From: Singulisphaera sp. GP187
Lineage (GTDB): Bacteria > Planctomycetota > GCA-002687715
Length of the DNA: 40,555 nt
Direction: 5' to 3'
NCBI GenBank assembly: GCA_945907755.1
Contig: CAMDTN010000021.1
Location: 1-40,555 of the forward strand
The notes under the pieces are model-generated. The model was not told the origin of the DNA. It saw only the letters and a program-made list of their open reading frames with translations, and did no database searches. Positions 1 through 6,975 of the stretch are shown here, piece after piece. Positions within the stretch are counted from its first letter, which is position 1. Each line of letters begins with the position of its first letter. A program made the translations under genes and the position numbers.

Positions 1-2
1 CC

Positions 3-212
3 ACGCGCCGGCGGAAGAGGCGCTGGTGCCAGAAGAGCCCAAAGCCTGAAAGCGCCAGCAGCAAGAGGAGAAAGCAATTCGGCGGCATGCAACTGCAAGA
101 AGCGAAGCGACTGAAGGCCATGGAGAAGGAAAACACGCAGCTCAAGAAGCTCGTTGCTAACCAAGCTCTCGACATCGCCATGCTGAAGGAGATCGCCCGG
201 GGAAACTTCTAA
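3..212 (+). pseudogene. IS3-family transposase OrfA, C-terminal remnant
   Basis: From about base 66 the frame reads RRKQFGGMQLQEAKRLKAME and continues into a leucine-zipper-like stretch (ENTQLKKLVANQALDIAMLK), ending at the TAA at 210-212. This is the usual end of the small OrfA protein of IS3-family elements: the tail of the helix-turn-helix domain followed by the coiled coil used for dimerisation. Upstream of the FGG motif the frame stays open but no longer resembles OrfA, so the DNA-binding part is either decayed, joined to other DNA, or cut off by the window edge. Not expected to be functional. Confidence 0.7.
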
Positions 213-322
213 GCCCGGAGCGCAAACGCAAAGCTGTCGATCATCTACAGAAGGGCCTCGAAGCATCGGAGCGTCGATCCTGTGAGGTGATCGTGACCTG
301 CCCCCCGAAAAGTGGTCCATGA
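209..322 (+). pseudogene. IS3-family transposase OrfB, severely truncated start
   Basis: A -1 frame overlapping the OrfA stop reads LSPERKRKAVDHLQKGLEAS followed by ERRSCEVI. This matches the opening of IS3-family OrfB (the integrase-core protein normally made by frameshifting from OrfA). After about 28 codons it runs straight into the element end and stops at 320-322. The whole DDE catalytic core is missing, so an internal deletion has joined the start of orfB to the terminal repeat. Confidence 0.65.
294..319 (+). mobile_element. Probable right terminal repeat of a deleted IS3-type element
   Basis: The 26 bases read TGACCTGCCCCCCGAAAAGT followed by GGTCCA. They begin with TG and end with CA, as IS3-family ends do, and resemble terminal repeats I know from such elements. 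The sequence directly abuts the broken orfB start. The left end lies outside the window, so neither a matching inverted repeat nor a target duplication can be checked here. Confidence 0.5.
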
Positions 323-405
323 GTTATGAGAGTCACCAGCCCCAGAAGGGGCAAGGAGTCTCTCTTGAAGAAGCGCAAACGCCGTTGGCACAAAGCTGCG
401 CCGCT

Positions 406-1836
406 TTAGTCGCGCGGCGCGCGGTCCAGCACCAAAACCACTTCGGTGTGCGGCGTGTGCGGGAACTGGTCCAGCAGCGTCACGCGCGTGAGTTGCCAAC
501 CACGCGCGACCAAGGTTTTTATTTGGCCGATGCTGGCACGCAAATCGCAAGCCACATACACCAAGCGCCGCGCCGCGCTGTTGCATGCGGCCTCCAGTGC
601 CGCAGGAGGAAGCCCAGCGCGCGGAGGGTCCAGCACAAGCATGTCCACTGCGGTCGCGCACGAGGTACTGACGACAGCAATGTCGCCTGCAACGAATTCG
701 GCGGGCAACGCGTTGGCCAACGCATTGACACGCGCATCCTCCACGGCACCCGCAGAAATCTCGATTCCTAAGACCCGCGGCACGCCCGCCTTGGCCAACA
801 CCAATGCGAAGAACCCTGCGCCGCAGCACCAATCTTGAACGTGCTGCGCGTTCACTTCTTGCGCCGCGGTCACCACCAACCGCGCCAGAACTTCGGCCTG
901 CGCCGTGTTGGTCTGAAAAAACGAACGCGGCTGAATGCGGAAGCGCACGCCCGCAACAACTTCGCTGATGACACCAGTGCCCAGCAAAACAGTGCGCCGC
1001 GCATCGGCCCCCACCGCGTCGTTCATGCCTTGGTGCACCACATGCGTCATGGTGCTCACCCACGGGCATTCTTGCGCCACGCTTTGCGCGACGCGCTCGG
1101 CGCGCGCGTCATCGCTGCCGTCACTGACCAGCTCCAGCAGAATCTCGCCGGTATTCACACCCTTGCGCAACAACAACATGCGCAACAGCCCACGGTGCGG
1201 TAGAGAATCGTGCGCGCTGGCTTGGTGCGCGCGCGCCGCTGCGCGCGTGGCTGCGAGCAGCGCATCAGTTTCCGGAAAAGCCAGCAAGCATGCGTTGATG
1301 TCCAGTACGCGGTCGAAGCGCCCCGCCGGGTGCATGCCCAGGGCAAAAGTGCGGTCGACACCATCGGGTTCGTCGCCACTCACCCACCGCGTGGCACCGA
1401 ATGAAAACTCCATGCGGTTGCGATAGCGCTCGCTCGCGGGTGCTGGAATGCTGTGCAGTTTTTGCGGCGCGAGTCCTGCGCCGCGCAATATGGCTTCGAT
1501 GCCCGCCGCTTTCGCTGCGAGCTGCCCCGCATAAGCGGTTTCTTGCCAGCGGCAGCCACCGCACACACCGAAGTGCGCGCAAGGAGCCTGCACATGAGCG
1601 GGCCCAAGTTGCAGCGTGCTCACTCGTCGTGCTTCCCAGACACCACGGCGTTTGCGCAACAGATCTGCATCCACCACATCGCCGGGGCTGCCGGCATCCA
1701 GAATCACGGGACGCACATCAGCCTCTAACGGTGGCAACAAGCGCCCCATGGGGCGTCCCCGCTCGTCGAAACCAACCACCTGCACCGCTGCGGGTTTGCG
1801 GCGCGCTCTGTCAGTAGCTGCTGGACCATCAGCCAT
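406..1836 (-). CDS. rlmD: 23S rRNA m5U methyltransferase, RlmD/RumA family
   Basis: SAM-dependent RNA (uracil-5-)-methyltransferase of about 476 aa. An N-terminal TRAM-like beta domain is followed by an iron-sulfur ligand set C-x5-C-x2-C (CAHFGVCGGC), with a fourth cysteine in the INACLLAF region. Then come the FQTN motif, the SAM-binding loop DWCCGAGFFA, the DPPRAG motif, the nucleophilic cysteine in YVACD (about residue 430) and the general base Glu in HTEVVLVL near the C-terminus. All key residues of the family are present. A GTG at 1842 also opens the frame, but a GGGAG ribosome site at 1845-1849 sits 8 nt from the ATG at 1836, which I prefer. TrmA or RlmC specificity cannot be excluded from sequence alone. 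Confidence 0.92.
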   Translation of the reverse strand: MADGPAATDRARRKPAAVQVVGFDERGRPMGRLLPPLEADVRPVILDAGSPGDVVDADLLRKRRGVWEARRVSTLQLGPAHVQAPCAHFGVCGGCRWQETAYAGQLAAKAAGIEAILRGAGLAPQKLHSIPAPASERYRNRMEFSFGATRWVSGDEPDGVDRTFALGMHPAGRFDRVLDINACLLAFPETDALLAATRAAARAHQASAHDSLPHRGLLRMLLLRKGVNTGEILLELVSDGSDDARAERVAQSVAQECPWVSTMTHVVHQGMNDAVGADARRTVLLGTGVISEVVAGVRFRIQPRSFFQTNTAQAEVLARLVVTAAQEVNAQHVQDWCCGAGFFALVLAKAGVPRVLGIEISAGAVEDARVNALANALPAEFVAGDIAVVSTSCATAVDMLVLDPPRAGLPPAALEAACNSAARRLVYVACDLRASIGQIKTLVARGWQLTRVTLLDQFPHTPHTEVVLVLDRAPRD

Positions 1837-1859
1837 GAGCACTGCTCCCGCAAACAGGT

Positions 1860-1882
1860 GCGGCCGCCGAAATGGCGGCCGC
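1860..1882 (-). terminator. GC hairpin between tRNA-Val and the methyltransferase gene
   Basis: A perfect 9-bp inverted repeat (1860-1868 and 1874-1882) with loop GAAAT lies 9 bases beyond the 3' end of tRNA-Val, in its direction of transcription. No T tract follows, so it may be a weak terminator, a tRNA 3'-processing structure, or a partial read-through site into the downstream gene. Confidence 0.5.
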
Positions 1883-1891
1883 GTCCGGGGT

Positions 1892-1965
1892 TGGGCGACA
1901 CTGGGCTCGAACCAGTGACCTCCGCTGTGTGAGAACGGCGCTCTAACCAGCTGAGCTAGTCGCCC
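1892..1965 (-). tRNA. tRNA-Val (anticodon CAC)
   Basis: The minus strand folds as a full cloverleaf of 74 nt: acceptor GGGCGAC/GTCGCCC with discriminator A, D-arm GCTC/GAGC, anticodon stem CCGTT/AGCGG (one G-U) with loop CTCACAC giving anticodon CAC, and T-arm ACTGG-TTCGAGC-CCAGT. CAC reads the valine codon GUG. The CCA tail is not encoded. Confidence 0.95.
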
Positions 1966-1976
1966 CGGGGTCCGGC

Positions 1977-2005
1977 TTTGTACGCATCCACGGAGGGGTC
2001 GTCAA
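1977..2005 (-). promoter_or_regulatory. Sigma70-type promoter of tRNA-Val
   Basis: On the minus strand TTGACG (2000-2005, 5/6 to consensus) and TACAAA (1977-1982, 4/6) are separated by exactly 17 bp and end 11 bases before the mature tRNA 5' end. Spacing and position fit a housekeeping promoter with a very short leader. Confidence 0.6.
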
Positions 2006-2043
2006 GTTTGCCCGTGTACGATCTAACCCCCGAGAGGCCTTTC

Positions 2044-3114
2044 ATGCTGCAAAAAACCATTGCCCTACTGTTCTTCATTTTTTCGGCCGGGTTCGCTCAA
2101 GAAGCGGCACCCACTGCACCTGCTGCGGGCCCCTACGCGCCGTACACACTGGAGCTGGAACTGTGGCGCCAGCCCGCGTTGGACCAAGGTCGCACCGGCA
2201 CTTGCTGGTCGTTCGCCACCACTTCGTTCATGGAATCGGAATACAAGCGCATCCACAAAGAGGATGTGGACCTTTCTGAAATGTGGTTCATGCGCGGTGC
2301 CGCCATCGAGAAGGCGCGGCGCCATTTGGCCACCAAGGGCCGCACACGCTTTGATGAAGGCGGCCTCAGCCACGATGTGCCTTTCATCGTGGCGCGCCAC
2401 GGGCTGCAATCGGCCACAGCTTTCAGCGGCCTCACCGCGGATGCCAAACGCCACAACCACGCCAAGCTGTGGAAAGACATGCACACTGCCGTGGATGCAT
2501 GGCAGAAGGCCGGCGAAGAACTGACCCCGGCCAACGAAAAGGAATTGGCCAAGATCTTGGAAACACACTTGGGTGCGCCCGAGAAAGCGGGAAAGGCGCC
2601 GCAGGAATACGCCGCAGGCTTGAAGCTGCCTTTCGCAGACTATGTGGAAGTGATGTCCACCACCGGCATTCCGTTCGGTGATCGCGGCACTCTGAAGGTT
2701 CCGGACAATTGGCTCGAAGACACGAACTATTTGAATATGAAGTTGGATGCCATGGTGGACGCGATGGACCGCGCCCTGCGTGCGGGCTTCACAGTGGCAC
2801 TAGACATTGACGTGAGTGAGCCGGGCTTCGGCCCAGGCGGCGTGGCCAAAATGTCTGCAGAAGAAGAGCTACCTGGTGCGATCACTCCAGAAATTCGCGA
2901 AGCCATGTTCAAAGACGGCCGCACCACTGACGACCACTTGATGCATGTGGTGGGCTTGCTGCGCGACACCGACGGCAAGCGCTGGTACTTAGTGAAAGAT
3001 TCCGGTGGCGAGAAGCGCTGGCGTTGGAAGGGCAACATGGCCATTTCCGAAAACTATGTGCGCGCCAAGGGCCTCGGTTTCATGGTGCACAAGGCCGCAC
3101 TGGCCCTGCCTTGA
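2044..3114 (+). CDS. Exported C1-family (papain/PepC-like) cysteine peptidase
   Basis: The protein is about 356 aa. The first residues, MLQKTIALLFFIFSAGFAQE, form a signal peptide with likely cleavage after FAQ or nearby. The mature part opens with QGRTGTCWSFATTSFMES, the classic oxyanion Gln and nucleophile Cys (C54) of papain-fold peptidases, and is most like the bleomycin-hydrolase/PepC branch. A histidine in DDHLMHVVG (about H298) is the likely second triad member. Where the family normally has NSWG, this protein has KDSGG, so the triad Asn is replaced by Asp (about D319) and the Trp is missing. GAGAGG at 2032-2037 lies 6 nt before the ATG; an upstream TTG at 1978 would push the signal peptide inside the protein and was rejected. 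Substrate unknown; activity is uncertain because of the changed motif. Confidence 0.85.
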   Translation: MLQKTIALLFFIFSAGFAQEAAPTAPAAGPYAPYTLELELWRQPALDQGRTGTCWSFATTSFMESEYKRIHKEDVDLSEMWFMRGAAIEKARRHLATKGRTRFDEGGLSHDVPFIVARHGLQSATAFSGLTADAKRHNHAKLWKDMHTAVDAWQKAGEELTPANEKELAKILETHLGAPEKAGKAPQEYAAGLKLPFADYVEVMSTTGIPFGDRGTLKVPDNWLEDTNYLNMKLDAMVDAMDRALRAGFTVALDIDVSEPGFGPGGVAKMSAEEELPGAITPEIREAMFKDGRTTDDHLMHVVGLLRDTDGKRWYLVKDSGGEKRWRWKGNMAISENYVRAKGLGFMVHKAALALP

Positions 3115-3124
3115 GGCGCTGCGC

Positions 3125-5635
3125 TTAGGGGCGCTGCTGCAATTCGCGTTCGGCTTCGGCCATCACTTCGGCGGACAGCCGAATGCGAATCACCTGCTCT
3201 GCTGTGGCATCCAGAACTTCAAACGGCGCCAGCGCAGCGGAGCGCAACCCCACTGCTGCATCGCTGCCAATGCGTGTCAGCGTGAATTGCGCGCGCCAGC
3301 GACCGCCCTTCGACAACGCTGTTTGCAGCACACCCGTGGCGTCGAAGGCCGGTGCGCTCAGCCCGCCGGCACTCGCCCGGCGCGGCCACACGCTGGCATT
3401 CTCGTCTGGCACCAGAGTTGCGTGCAGGCGCATACCCTTGGGCGGCAAGTCGGCCAGTTCCAAACGCACACGCACGCCCTGAGGCAAAGTGAAGCGCGTG
3501 TCCGCAATCACGCCTTCGCGGCGCATGCTGCGCAAACCGGGCGCTTCGGCGGTCAGCGTCAGTGGCGCCGTGCCCAGCAACACTTCCAAGTGCCCGTCGC
3601 GCGCGCGGCGCCACGCACCGCGCCCGACAGCGGCCACATGCACCCACGCATCATCCACCGCCACGCCAGCCTCGTTCAACACATCCACCACAATGCTGCG
3701 GCAGCGCCCTCGCAAGTCGATGCAAGCGAGGCGCGGATCATCGCCATCTGCTTTCACCACCACATCAGGAATGACCACCAACTCACTGTGCCCACCCTCT
3801 GCGGTGACGACACAGCGCCAAGTGCCTTGGGGCACATATTCGATAAAAAAGTGCCCGTCGGCCCCGGGACGGGCCACAGCTACTGGCACGCCGCCAGTTT
3901 GCGGCTCCAAAGCGATCTCGATGTGGCGCGGATCCACCGTGGTGTCGGCGATGACTTGGCCCACCACCGAACTCAGCCGCTCTAAGACCAAGCGCACTCC
4001 GGAACTGCCCGGCACAAAAGGCGCGGCTTCCAGTAAGCGCCAGCGCTCGCGCTGGACTCGCAGTCGCAACGGAGCGGCGGGCGCGGGGCCGCGAATCTCG
4101 AAGGTGCCATCGATTGCGGATTCGCCGCGCAATTCATGGGACACCAGCCACGCACCGCTCGCGCTGCGCAATTCCACTTCCACCAGCGTGCCACGCATCG
4201 CTCGCCCGTCGCTGTCCAACACAATTCCGGACACCACCCGCGGCGCACTCTGTAAGACCAACGTGCCAAGGTCGCAAGTTCCTGCCGGGCTTTCCTCAAG
4301 CAGCGGCGCGAACGCCATCGCTTGCACGCTGCCGCTGTCGCGCTGGATGCGCGTTATCTCCAGACGCTTGCAACGCACCCCTTCCAGCGGGCGCAGGTCG
4401 CAACGGAAGCTCCCTGCTTTGTCGGTGGCCAAATTGAAGCTGCGTACGGGCAGCCCCTGTTCGTTCAGCACATGAGCACTGAAGATTTGCAACGCGGAGG
4501 GCGTTCCGTTTTCTTCGACCACAAAACCGTGCAGCGCGGGCCATTCGGCAACGAACCGCATGACAGCAGTAGCCACTTCACCAGGTGCTGTAGGGCCGGC
4601 ATGAGCCACCACGCACGGGCGCCAATGCTCGCTTGTATGCGCACGCAGTTGCAAGGCGCTTCCCACGGCCAGTGCCGTGATGGTCGCAACGCCATCGACT
4701 ACGGGCACTGACAATTCTCCTTGGGCGCCATCGCGGCTCGTGACAGTCACAAAGGTGCCGCGCGGCAAGGCGCTCGCATCACTGCACTCCACGCGCACAA
4801 CAAGACTTCCTAACGGTGGCAGCGTGAGCCGCAGCGGCACCGCGAGATCGCTGCGCAAATCCACCGCGCGCACAAACTCCAGACCACACGGAAAACCAGG
4901 TGCCAACTGCAAGCTGCCTTCCAAGCGATCTTGCTGGGCCACGTCGCCTACATGCTGAATCGAAGCAAGCCCGTTGGCATCGCTGATGCCACGCCACAAA
5001 TCCATGCTCTCGGCGCCACGCACAGAACGCAGCGTGATCGGTGTGTTACCCGCTGGGCGACCAGCAGCATTCACCACTTCGATGTGCAAGGCCGGGCTGC
5101 TGCGCAGCACCAACTGCACCGGGCCTTCCATGCCCTGGCGCAAGTCGAGCATGCTCCACAAGTCACCATGTCGGGCCGCGACACTGGCCATGACTTGAAA
5201 GCGTGGCAAGCGCACTTCACCAGCGGCATCAGTGAGCAGCAATTCGCCGTGGCGTTCCAGCAACGGGATGCGATCCCACCCGCTAGCCAGCATGGCCTCG
5301 CGCAGCAGTTCTTCGCCATCGACATCAGCGGCCATGAAGCGAACCTCAGCCGCTTCCAACGCGCGCTGGTCTGCACCAACCACGCGCAAGGTCAGCCCGT
5401 CACCGACGAGCCGCGCGCGTGCGCCCTCGCGAAAACGGCGTGCGTCAATCCCCGTGGCGGTGGCTGCGGTGTCGCTCTCGGTGTTCTCGCTAGCAACTGT
5501 GGCCAGATCTCCTGCAGAGCCACCCGGCTCCGGCAACATGTTCCAAGCAGCGGCCACAAGCACCAATGCCAACACAACAGAAGCAGTCCACAGAAGTCGG
5601 TTCAATTGGTCTCTTTCGCTGATGTCATGGAGCAC
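3125..5635 (-). CDS. Membrane-anchored protein with carboxypeptidase-regulatory-like repeats
   Basis: Large protein of 836 aa with a short cytoplasmic N-terminus and one hydrophobic segment (about residues 14-32, LLWTASVVLALVLVAAAW), then an extracytoplasmic region made of beta-sandwich repeats. Stretches such as VSGIVLDSDGRAMRGTLVEV followed by DGTFEIRGP have the G-x-V-x-D-x-x-G pattern of carboxypeptidase regulatory-like (CarboxypepD_reg) domains, and several others (near LHIEVVNAAGRPAGNTPITL and SIVVDVLNEAGVAVDDAWVH) look like diverged copies. No catalytic domain is visible. Such proteins are commonly surface or periplasmic scaffold proteins, but no function can be assigned. The start is a GTG with no clear ribosome site, so the exact N-terminus is uncertain. 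It is divergent from the pilin operon. Confidence 0.75.
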   Translation of the reverse strand: MLHDISERDQLNRLLWTASVVLALVLVAAAWNMLPEPGGSAGDLATVASENTESDTAATATGIDARRFREGARARLVGDGLTLRVVGADQRALEAAEVRFMAADVDGEELLREAMLASGWDRIPLLERHGELLLTDAAGEVRLPRFQVMASVAARHGDLWSMLDLRQGMEGPVQLVLRSSPALHIEVVNAAGRPAGNTPITLRSVRGAESMDLWRGISDANGLASIQHVGDVAQQDRLEGSLQLAPGFPCGLEFVRAVDLRSDLAVPLRLTLPPLGSLVVRVECSDASALPRGTFVTVTSRDGAQGELSVPVVDGVATITALAVGSALQLRAHTSEHWRPCVVAHAGPTAPGEVATAVMRFVAEWPALHGFVVEENGTPSALQIFSAHVLNEQGLPVRSFNLATDKAGSFRCDLRPLEGVRCKRLEITRIQRDSGSVQAMAFAPLLEESPAGTCDLGTLVLQSAPRVVSGIVLDSDGRAMRGTLVEVELRSASGAWLVSHELRGESAIDGTFEIRGPAPAAPLRLRVQRERWRLLEAAPFVPGSSGVRLVLERLSSVVGQVIADTTVDPRHIEIALEPQTGGVPVAVARPGADGHFFIEYVPQGTWRCVVTAEGGHSELVVIPDVVVKADGDDPRLACIDLRGRCRSIVVDVLNEAGVAVDDAWVHVAAVGRGAWRRARDGHLEVLLGTAPLTLTAEAPGLRSMRREGVIADTRFTLPQGVRVRLELADLPPKGMRLHATLVPDENASVWPRRASAGGLSAPAFDATGVLQTALSKGGRWRAQFTLTRIGSDAAVGLRSAALAPFEVLDATAEQVIRIRLSAEVMAEAERELQQRP

Positions 5636-5764
5636 GAGTGCAGCAACATGAAGAACCTAAACCCGGCGCGCAGAAGAGGCTAATCATCTTCGGCGCTTGT
5701 TCCGATACAAAAAGTACCAAATCCACACGCCGGGTCCGACCGGCACTCCCTTCGCCCCTACCGC

Positions 5765-6217
5765 ATGACAACCGCCACTGAAGTTCTTCATCCCCTCGTG
5801 AGGCCGTACGCGCTTAGCTCGCCCAAGCGTTTGCGGCGGATGCAGGGCACCACGCTGCTGGAATCACTGCTGGCAATGACGGTGTTTTTCGTGGCCATGA
5901 TCATTCTGTATGCCTGCTTGCTGACCAGCCAATCGCAAAGCGAAGTGAACAAGGACCGCCACAGAGCTTTGCAGGATTCGCGCGCCTTGCTGGAGCAGAT
6001 GGCCACCATCCCCATCATGAACCTCGGTGATGTGTTTCCTCACGACACATGGATCCCAGAATTCAACGACCTCCATGTGCGCAACCAGCGCGTGAAGGTG
6101 CGTTATGCCAACGGCGACACTGAAGCAGTGCCACTCGCCTATGAAGTGGTGAGCCTCTGGAGCACCGCCCACGGGCGCGAGTCGCAAATGGTTCTTAGCG
6201 GAGCGCGCGCACGATGA
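5765..6217 (+). CDS. PilV-like minor pseudopilin
   Basis: 150-aa prepilin-like protein. A basic leader ends in RRMQG, followed by TTLLESLLAMTVFFVAMIIL: cleavage after Gly by a prepilin peptidase would expose a residue followed by the obligatory Glu at position +5 and a hydrophobic helix. This is the type IV pilin/type II secretion class-III signal, and the TLLESLLAMTVF form is typical of PilV/GspI. The leader is long (about 28 residues); an internal ATG at 5840 would leave almost no leader and was rejected. First gene of a three-gene unit whose stop overlaps the next start (ATGA). The products are probably minor pilins that prime or cap a pilus or secretion pseudopilus at the inner membrane. 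Confidence 0.8.
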   Translation: MTTATEVLHPLVRPYALSSPKRLRRMQGTTLLESLLAMTVFFVAMIILYACLLTSQSQSEVNKDRHRALQDSRALLEQMATIPIMNLGDVFPHDTWIPEFNDLHVRNQRVKVRYANGDTEAVPLAYEVVSLWSTAHGRESQMVLSGARAR

Positions 6218-6975
6218 AGCTGCAGCGCAAACGCCAGAGTGGCATCACCCTCGTGGAAGTGACAGTGAGCATGATGTTCACCATGATGATCTTCGGCATC
6301 TATGCCACCGCTGTAGTGGACAGCGTCGATGCTTCAGCATCAAACATTGGCGGCGCCAGCTTGCACGAGATCGGGCGCCGCACTCTGGAGACCATCGCGC
6401 GCGATTTAAGCCGTACCGGCAACGCCATGGATGTGACTTGGGGCATTCAGTTCCCTCATGTTTTTAGTAACGGCCAGCCCGACCCGGCTCTCGCTGGCGG
6501 CTGGGAACACGACACTGCGGAACTCGCTGCCATTGTGGCTGCATTTCCGCCGGGGCCGCCGCCACCGCCTGAACCGCTGAATCCGCCGCCCTTCGTTGCG
6601 CCAGGCTTCGAACTCACTCCTATGGGCATTCGCGAAATCGTCTTTCGCCTGCCTGAAGACTTAGATGGTGACGGACGCATCCTCGTCGCGGACAACACCA
6701 TCGAATGGAGCAAGAGCACCACGGGCTACATCATGCGGCCCAACGACAAAGGCAATCTGTCTTTGGTGCGCCGCTCCATCAACGCCACGAATGTCGTTCG
6801 CGAAGCCACTATATGCACGGATGTCGAAGCACTCACTTTCGATTCGGTAGAAACCAAGAACATCCTGCCCATGGATGCCATCGAAGTGCACTTGCATTTG
6901 AAACGCCAGGATGTGCGCGGCCGCATCCAGCGCTTGCACTTGACCACAACCATGGTCATGAGGAACAGCCAATGA
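6214..6975 (+). CDS. PilW/GspJ-like minor pseudopilin
   Basis: 253 aa. Basic leader MKLQRKRQSG, then ITLVEVTVSMMFTMMIFGIY: a class-III signal peptide with Gly at -1 and Glu at +5. The remainder is a soluble pilin-like domain resembling PilW (pattern RTLETIARDLSRTGNAM after the helix, and FRLPEDLDGDG in the middle). A proline-rich patch, FPPGPPPPPEPLNPPPF (about residues 110-126), is unusual and probably forms an exposed linker. The ATG overlaps the previous stop (ATGA) and its own stop overlaps the next ATG in the same way, so the three proteins are likely made in a coupled fashion. Confidence 0.82.
   Translation: MKLQRKRQSGITLVEVTVSMMFTMMIFGIYATAVVDSVDASASNIGGASLHEIGRRTLETIARDLSRTGNAMDVTWGIQFPHVFSNGQPDPALAGGWEHDTAELAAIVAAFPPGPPPPPEPLNPPPFVAPGFELTPMGIREIVFRLPEDLDGDGRILVADNTIEWSKSTTGYIMRPNDKGNLSLVRRSINATNVVREATICTDVEALTFDSVETKNILPMDAIEVHLHLKRQDVRGRIQRLHLTTTMVMRNSQ

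Noticed and set aside
1-325. Active insertion sequence
   Set aside because: The transposase catalytic domain is missing and the OrfA N-terminus is unrecognisable.
6705-6971. Upstream extension of the PilX-like gene
   Set aside because: Lies wholly inside the PilW-like gene in another frame; the ATG at 6972 overlaps the stop and is followed by the prepilin-like helix.
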